64,000 bases of DNA from Candidatus Nitrosotalea bavarica (lineage in GTDB: Archaea > Thermoproteota > Nitrososphaeria > Nitrososphaerales > Nitrosopumilaceae): assembly GCF_900167955.1 (NCBI RefSeq), contig NZ_FUYK01000007.1:81449-145448 (forward strand), given 5' to 3'. The position numbers were made by a program, and so were the translations under genes. The stretch's first letter is position 1. Each line of letters starts with the position of its first letter. A model generated the notes under the pieces. The model saw only the letters and a list, made by a program, of their open reading frames with translations, had not been told where the DNA came from and ran no database searches. Shown here in pieces: positions 59,772 through 64,000 of the stretch.

Positions 59772-60776
59772 TTGTACGCTGTAGAGACTGACAAACTTTC
59801 TAAAGTTTATTCTAGTGGTCTCAAAGCAGTTGATGAAATTTCAATCAAGCTAGAAAATGGAGAGATCTTTGGTTTCTTGGGACCTAATGGTGCAGGTAAG
59901 AGTACAACTATTATGATTCTAACTACCTTGTTAAAACCAACCTCGGGCAAAGCATTTGTTGCAGGATTTGATGTTACCACTCAGGCAAAGAATGTTCGAC
60001 AAAATATTGGATATGTACAACAGGATTCTACTGTAGATGAATATCTTACGGGTAGAGAAAACCTAGAGTTACAAGCAAGACTCAATCACATCCCAAAAGA
60101 TATCCGAACAAAGAGAATAGATGAAATACTTGAGATAATCGAATTAGCTGATAGGCAAAATGAGGCAGCCGTAACATACTCTGGAGGAATGAGAAAAAGG
60201 CTTGACATTGGAGGAGGGTTGCTGAACATGCCTAAAGTTTTATTCCTAGACGAACCAACTCTTGGTCTTGATATCCAGACTAGATACAAAATCTGGGAAT
60301 ATATAAAAAAAATTCATGATGAATTTAGAATGTCCATTTTTCTTACTACTCACTATATGGAAGAAGCTGATAAACTCTGTAATAATATCTCAATAATTGA
60401 TAATGGAAAAATCAAAATAACTGGTTCTCCCAAGGAATTGAAAAGTTCTTTAGGTAACGAAATAGTTATTTTTGAAATTGACTCCGAAACAAAACTAGAG
60501 GAATTAGTTTCAGAAATACGAAAAACTCCCACAGTAAAAGATGTATCAGCAAATGGACTTGTAGTGACAGTCTTTACAACTAGTGGGGATCAGCTTACTC
60601 CTCAAATTTTTCAACAAGCAAATGATCTTAAAGTTAAGATAGAAACCATTTCTCTTACCAAACCCACTCTTGATGACGTATTTTTATCCCACACTGGTCG
60701 AGAGCTACGAGAAGATGAAGGCAAGTATGATAGAAAAAAAATGCGTGAAAGATTACGGAGACTTAGAGTGTCATGA
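59772..60776 (+). CDS. ABC transporter ATP-binding protein (DrrA type)
   Basis: 334 residues, nucleotide-binding subunit of an ABC-2 exporter: Walker A FLGPNGAGKSTTIMIL (about 34-49), Q-loop YVQQDSTVDEYLTG, signature YSGGMRKRLDIGGGLL (about 137-152), Walker B VLFLDEPTLGLDIQTR and the H-loop TTHYMEEADKL. A C-terminal extension (about 215-334) is typical of DrrA. Start TTG 59772. Overlaps the permease by 4 bases. It exports an unknown substrate, possibly drugs or lipids. Confidence 0.92.
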   Translation: MYAVETDKLSKVYSSGLKAVDEISIKLENGEIFGFLGPNGAGKSTTIMILTTLLKPTSGKAFVAGFDVTTQAKNVRQNIGYVQQDSTVDEYLTGRENLELQARLNHIPKDIRTKRIDEILEIIELADRQNEAAVTYSGGMRKRLDIGGGLLNMPKVLFLDEPTLGLDIQTRYKIWEYIKKIHDEFRMSIFLTTHYMEEADKLCNNISIIDNGKIKITGSPKELKSSLGNEIVIFEIDSETKLEELVSEIRKTPTVKDVSANGLVVTVFTTSGDQLTPQIFQQANDLKVKIETISLTKPTLDDVFLSHTGRELREDEGKYDRKKMRERLRRLRVS

Positions 60777-61552
60777 CGATGTTCTCAGATACTTATACTA
60801 TTTTCTGGAGAGAGATGAAAAGATACAAGAAATCACGAAGTGGAATACTGATACGACTCATTCAACCTGCAATATGGATTATAGTTATGGGAAACACATT
60901 TGCAAGTACTAGACCATTAATTCAGTCTGTAGGTTTTCACGGTTCTTACATAGAATTTATGGCACCAGGTGTGATAATGCTTACTGCAATATTCACAAGT
61001 ATTTTTGGTGGAGTCAACACTTTATGGGATAGAAGATATGGTTTTATGAATAAAGCTCTTGTTTCTCCAATCTCTAGATCATCTATTGCATTGGGTAAAA
61101 TGCTTGCAATATCATTGATCTCTGCACTACAATCAAGTTTGATTTTAGGAATTGCACTTGCATTAGGAGTTCATATGTCAAACCTGCTTATGGTGTTTCC
61201 AATATTGTTGACTGTAATTGCATTCTCACTTGGCTTCTCTGGGATATCTGTTATTGTGGCTGCCACATCTAAATCGCAAGAAACTTTTTGGGGACTCATC
61301 AACTTTTTGGGCATGCCTCTGTTCATGCTAAGTCCGGCACTCTTTCCTTTAGAACTCTTGCCATCTTGGCTTGCATTTGTTGCAAGACTCAATCCTGTGA
61401 CCTATTCTGTATTGTTGATTAGACAGATGATGACTGGAACTGCTCAAATATTGTCTGTAGCAATTGAAATATCGGTAATATGCGGATTTGTTGTAATTAT
61501 GGTCGCCATTGCAAGCTATGTATTCACAAGAGAAGTCAACAAGCCGTTCTAA
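60773..61552 (+). CDS. ABC-2 type transporter permease (DrrB type)
   Basis: 259 residues with six membrane segments: ILIRLIQPAIWIIVMGNTFA, IEFMAPGVIMLTAIFTSIFG, and NFLGMPLFMLSPALFPLELL (the ABC-2 motif). It pairs with the ATPase at 59772. ATG inside the ATPase stop (ATGA). Typical daunorubicin-resistance-like exporter; the substrate is not known. Confidence 0.92.
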   Translation: MTMFSDTYTIFWREMKRYKKSRSGILIRLIQPAIWIIVMGNTFASTRPLIQSVGFHGSYIEFMAPGVIMLTAIFTSIFGGVNTLWDRRYGFMNKALVSPISRSSIALGKMLAISLISALQSSLILGIALALGVHMSNLLMVFPILLTVIAFSLGFSGISVIVAATSKSQETFWGLINFLGMPLFMLSPALFPLELLPSWLAFVARLNPVTYSVLLIRQMMTGTAQILSVAIEISVICGFVVIMVAIASYVFTREVNKPF

Positions 61553-61624
61553 GTTACCAGAATTGACCAAAATTGTAACAATTGCTAACTAAGGAGATCT
61601 TTTTAGTTTCTTACAATCTGGTAT

Positions 61625-64000
61625 GTGTTGAAGATTTACCCAGTATTGATTGGGGCTATAGTACTTGTACTGTCAAGTATGTTTGTTGGTTATTCTTGGG
61701 CTACTCCTAGTCCTCCTTCTTTCTCTACACAATGGGGTTCATACGGACTCGCGACCAATGGTCAATTTGCATTTCCGCAAGGAGTAGCTATTGATCCTTC
61801 AGGTAATGTCTATGTCACTGATCTTGGAAATACTAGAGTAGAAAAATTTGATTCCAACGGAAATTTTCTTTCTGCTTTTGGAGGAAAGGGTAGTGGTAAT
61901 GGTCAATTTCATTCTCCTATAGGAATTGCAATTGCTAATGGATTCATCTATGTTGTTGATAACAATAATGATAATGTACAAAAATTTGATCTCACTGGCA
62001 AATTCATAACATCCTGGGGAGAAAAAGGAACTAACAATGGTACACTTTTACTTCCAAAAGGAATAGCTGTTGATCTAACTGGAGATGTATATGTTGCAGA
62101 TACAGGAAATAACAGGATTGAAAAATTTGATAGTAATGGAAACTTTTTACAAAATATTGGGCAGAGTGGACTTGGTGACGGTCAATTTCTTTCTCCAACT
62201 GATGTTGCTGCAGATTCACAAGGAAGCATCTATGTAACTGATTCAGGAGGAAACAAAATAGAAAAATTTACTGAGGATGGTGTATTCTTAAATACTTTTA
62301 GCGTTTCAACAGGAGCTAATCTGCAGCATCCATTTGGCATATCAGTAGACAAGTCCGGAAATATCTTTGTGGCAGACAGTGGAAATAATAGAATTGTAGA
62401 GCTAGATACTACTGGAACTCCTGTTACAACTTGGGGTAGTCAAGGTACGGGTGATGACTTTTTTGATACTCCTCTAGGCACTGCTGTAGACTCGAATGGA
62501 AATGTATTCGTTGTAGATTCTAACAATAATAGAATTGAAAAATTTACTCAAGCACCACCTGTAACTGTAACCCCGCCACAAACAACCGCTCCTACACCTC
62601 AAGTCACAGTCGGCCAAAATACGACTCAGACTAATGCAACTAAAAACATGTTTCCTAATGATCATACTCCTCCCTCTATTACTGTTCCTTCCGACATCAC
62701 CATTGAAGCAACTGGAATTTTAACACCAGTATCAATTGGTCAGGCTGCTGCAACAGATGCTAGTGGTATATCATCTCTTACTAGTAATGCGCCACCGAAA
62801 TTCCCACTAGGCATCACAATGGTGACATGGACCGCAATAGATGGTGCTGGAAATGCGGCAAAAGCGGTTCAGAAAATCACAGTCCAAGATACTACACCGC
62901 CAGTATTGACAGCACCTCCACCTGTGACAGTTGAAGCAACATCTCCTGACAATAATGCTATCAATCTTGGGTTGCCATCTGTCAACGATGCAGTTGGTGT
63001 AGAATCTGTTACAAATGATGCTCCACCGTATTTTTCAGTTGGAAAGACTACGGTAACTTGGAAGGCAATAGATACATCTGGAAATGTTGCAACTGCAACA
63101 CAAATTGTGACAGTACAAGATACCACTCCACCTGTAATTCATGCCCCCCCTGATATAACACAAGAAGCAACTAGCCCAACTGCTAATATGGTAAATCTTG
63201 GAAATGCAACAGTTACTGATAATGGGATTATAAAATCAGTTGCAAATAATGCTCCATCTGTATTTCCCCTAGGCAAGACCATGCTAACTTGGATTGCAAC
63301 TGATCAATCTGGAAATTCTGCAACTGCAACACAAGTTGTAAATATTGTGGATACTACTCCACCAAAAATTACTCCGCCATCTACAGTTACATTTGAGGCT
63401 ACCTCACTCAATCAAAATATTGTTTCACTAGGAAATGCAACATCTACTGATAATGGGATTGTAAAATCAGTTACAAATAATGCTACGCAATTTTTTGCGC
63501 TAGGTAAGACTGTTATCTTGTGGACTGCAACTGACGCATCAGGAAATACTGCAAATGCAACCCAGATAATAGATGTAATTCATACAACTCCTCCAAAACT
63601 TACAGTTCCATCTAACATAACATTTGAAGGAAAGAGTACAATACTATGGACTGCCAAGGATGTATCTGGCAACACATCTAATGCTACTCAGACTGTAAAT
63701 GTAGTTCATACTATTCCACCACGATTGATAGTTCCAACAAGTATTGTATTTGAAGCTACTTCGCTTAACAATAATACTATTTCATTAGGAACTCCAACAG
63801 TTGTAGACATTGAACAAGTTACAGTAACAAATGATGCTCCAAAACAATTTCCAATTGGATTAACTACTATTACATGGACTGCTAAGGATGTATCTGGTAA
63901 CACATCTAATGCCACTCAAACTATTTTGGTAAGAAACACAACTCCTCCAAAACTTACAGTTCCATCTAACATAACATTTGAAGCTACTTCATTAAATGAT
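61625..64000 (+). CDS. Secreted NHL/HYR-repeat surface protein (partial)
   Basis: Open from GTG 61625 (or TTG 61628) to the window end without a stop (792 codons so far). Signal peptide YPVLIGAIVLVLSSMFVGYS; about six NHL repeats (to about 62550), e.g. PKGIAVDLTGDVYVADTGNN, which form a beta-propeller; a Thr/Pro linker (TPPQTTAPTPQVTV); then HYR (Ig-like) domains from about 62660, e.g. DTTPPVLTAPPPVTVEATSP. One unit is truncated in frame. It is likely glycosylated. The C-terminus is outside the window. Confidence 0.88.
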   Translation, partial: MLKIYPVLIGAIVLVLSSMFVGYSWATPSPPSFSTQWGSYGLATNGQFAFPQGVAIDPSGNVYVTDLGNTRVEKFDSNGNFLSAFGGKGSGNGQFHSPIGIAIANGFIYVVDNNNDNVQKFDLTGKFITSWGEKGTNNGTLLLPKGIAVDLTGDVYVADTGNNRIEKFDSNGNFLQNIGQSGLGDGQFLSPTDVAADSQGSIYVTDSGGNKIEKFTEDGVFLNTFSVSTGANLQHPFGISVDKSGNIFVADSGNNRIVELDTTGTPVTTWGSQGTGDDFFDTPLGTAVDSNGNVFVVDSNNNRIEKFTQAPPVTVTPPQTTAPTPQVTVGQNTTQTNATKNMFPNDHTPPSITVPSDITIEATGILTPVSIGQAAATDASGISSLTSNAPPKFPLGITMVTWTAIDGAGNAAKAVQKITVQDTTPPVLTAPPPVTVEATSPDNNAINLGLPSVNDAVGVESVTNDAPPYFSVGKTTVTWKAIDTSGNVATATQIVTVQDTTPPVIHAPPDITQEATSPTANMVNLGNATVTDNGIIKSVANNAPSVFPLGKTMLTWIATDQSGNSATATQVVNIVDTTPPKITPPSTVTFEATSLNQNIVSLGNATSTDNGIVKSVTNNATQFFALGKTVILWTATDASGNTANATQIIDVIHTTPPKLTVPSNITFEGKSTILWTAKDVSGNTSNATQTVNVVHTIPPRLIVPTSIVFEATSLNNNTISLGTPTVVDIEQVTVTNDAPKQFPIGLTTITWTAKDVSGNTSNATQTILVRNTTPPKLTVPSNITFEATSLND
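62660..64000 (+). repeat. HYR-domain coding repeats, 228-231 bases each, one shortened
   Basis: Unit starts at 62660, 62888, 63119, 63350, 63581, 63707 and 63935 (the last partial). Lengths are 228, 231, 231, 231, 126 and 228 bases. Unit 5 lacks about 105 bases (35 residues) without changing frame. A 46-base stretch (63584-63629) recurs exactly at 63938-63983, showing recent copying between units. Confidence 0.9.

Noticed and set aside
62869..63126. Minus-strand frames in the HYR region
   Set aside because: They mirror the repeated plus-strand domains and recur at the same place in each unit, as expected for shadows.

Overview
The window is a contiguous piece of an archaeal chromosome, most probably from Nitrososphaerota (Thaumarchaeota), close to the Nitrosopumilales. 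The reasons are: archaeal ribosomal proteins (L19e, L32e, L18e, L37Ae, L10e) and Spt5, RNA polymerase subunit D, prefoldins, exosome, Nob1 and Cbf5; AT-rich DNA; very short leaders with TATA boxes about 25 bases ahead of many starts; CofE for F420; a Fe/Mn superoxide dismutase; an ATP-type PEP carboxykinase; and many small lineage-specific proteins. This assignment is an inference from gene content. I see no rRNA, CRISPR array, insertion sequence or prophage.

Layout. 1-2.9 kb: secE-spt5-rpl11 and rpl32e-rpl19e on the minus strand, with a D-aminoacyl-tRNA deacylase and a one-domain alkyltransferase between them. 2.9-7.3 kb: PEP carboxykinase, a membrane-anchored subtilase and superoxide dismutase. 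7.4-16.3 kb: prefoldin alpha, ftsY (with a frameshift in a tandem repeat), argF, then the end of the S10/spc superoperon (rpl18-rps5-rpl30-rpl15-secY-adkA-DUF106-cmk-cbf5). 16.4-19.6 kb: an arsenic cluster (HxlR-type regulator, two arsenate reductases, ArsM, an aquaporin), followed by an intron-containing tRNA-Ser. 19.8-25.6 kb: 2-hydroxyacid enzymes and a 2-oxoacid:ferredoxin oxidoreductase. 25.7-28.0 kb: three unknown genes and cofE. 28.1-31.9 kb: two complete isopropylmalate-dehydratase pairs of different ancestry. 31.9-34.5 kb: rpoD-rpl18e-rpl13-rps9 with a sugar nucleotidyltransferase. 34.6-39.1 kb: the SBDS-exosome-L37Ae-Pcc1-prefoldin beta-XPF run. 39.1-45.5 kb: two rhodanese-type sulfurtransferases around nob1-nadK, a fused ferredoxin and a large membrane GT2 glycosyltransferase. 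45.5-50.4 kb: a 24-residue-repeat coiled-coil protein, a tiny C2H2 zinc-finger gene, msrB, and an uncharacterised pair of an apparent DNA-binding protein and an AAA+ ATPase. 50.4-64 kb: an accessory-looking stretch with tRNA-Gly, tRNA-Glu, rpl10e, endA, several micro-proteins rich in Cys (one metallothionein-like), secreted or membrane proteins, an F420-type flavin-binding protein, a frameshifted secreted paralogue, a DrrAB-type ABC exporter and a large NHL/HYR repeat surface protein that runs off the right edge.

How it fits together. The left and middle parts are information processing (translation, secretion, RNA decay, tRNA maturation). Carbon metabolism is gluconeogenic and ferredoxin-linked: the 2-oxoacid:ferredoxin oxidoreductase and the ferredoxin could exchange electrons, and PEP carboxykinase feeds sugar synthesis. 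tRNA-Ser with its 15-base intron and a splicing-endonuclease subunit occur in the same window. The most notable points are the ArsC/ArsM/aquaporin arsenic cluster without an Acr3 or ArsB pump, the DNA-binding/AAA+ gene pair behind nested inverted repeats, frameshifts in ftsY and in a secreted protein, and the set of Cys-rich micro-proteins that standard gene finders would miss.
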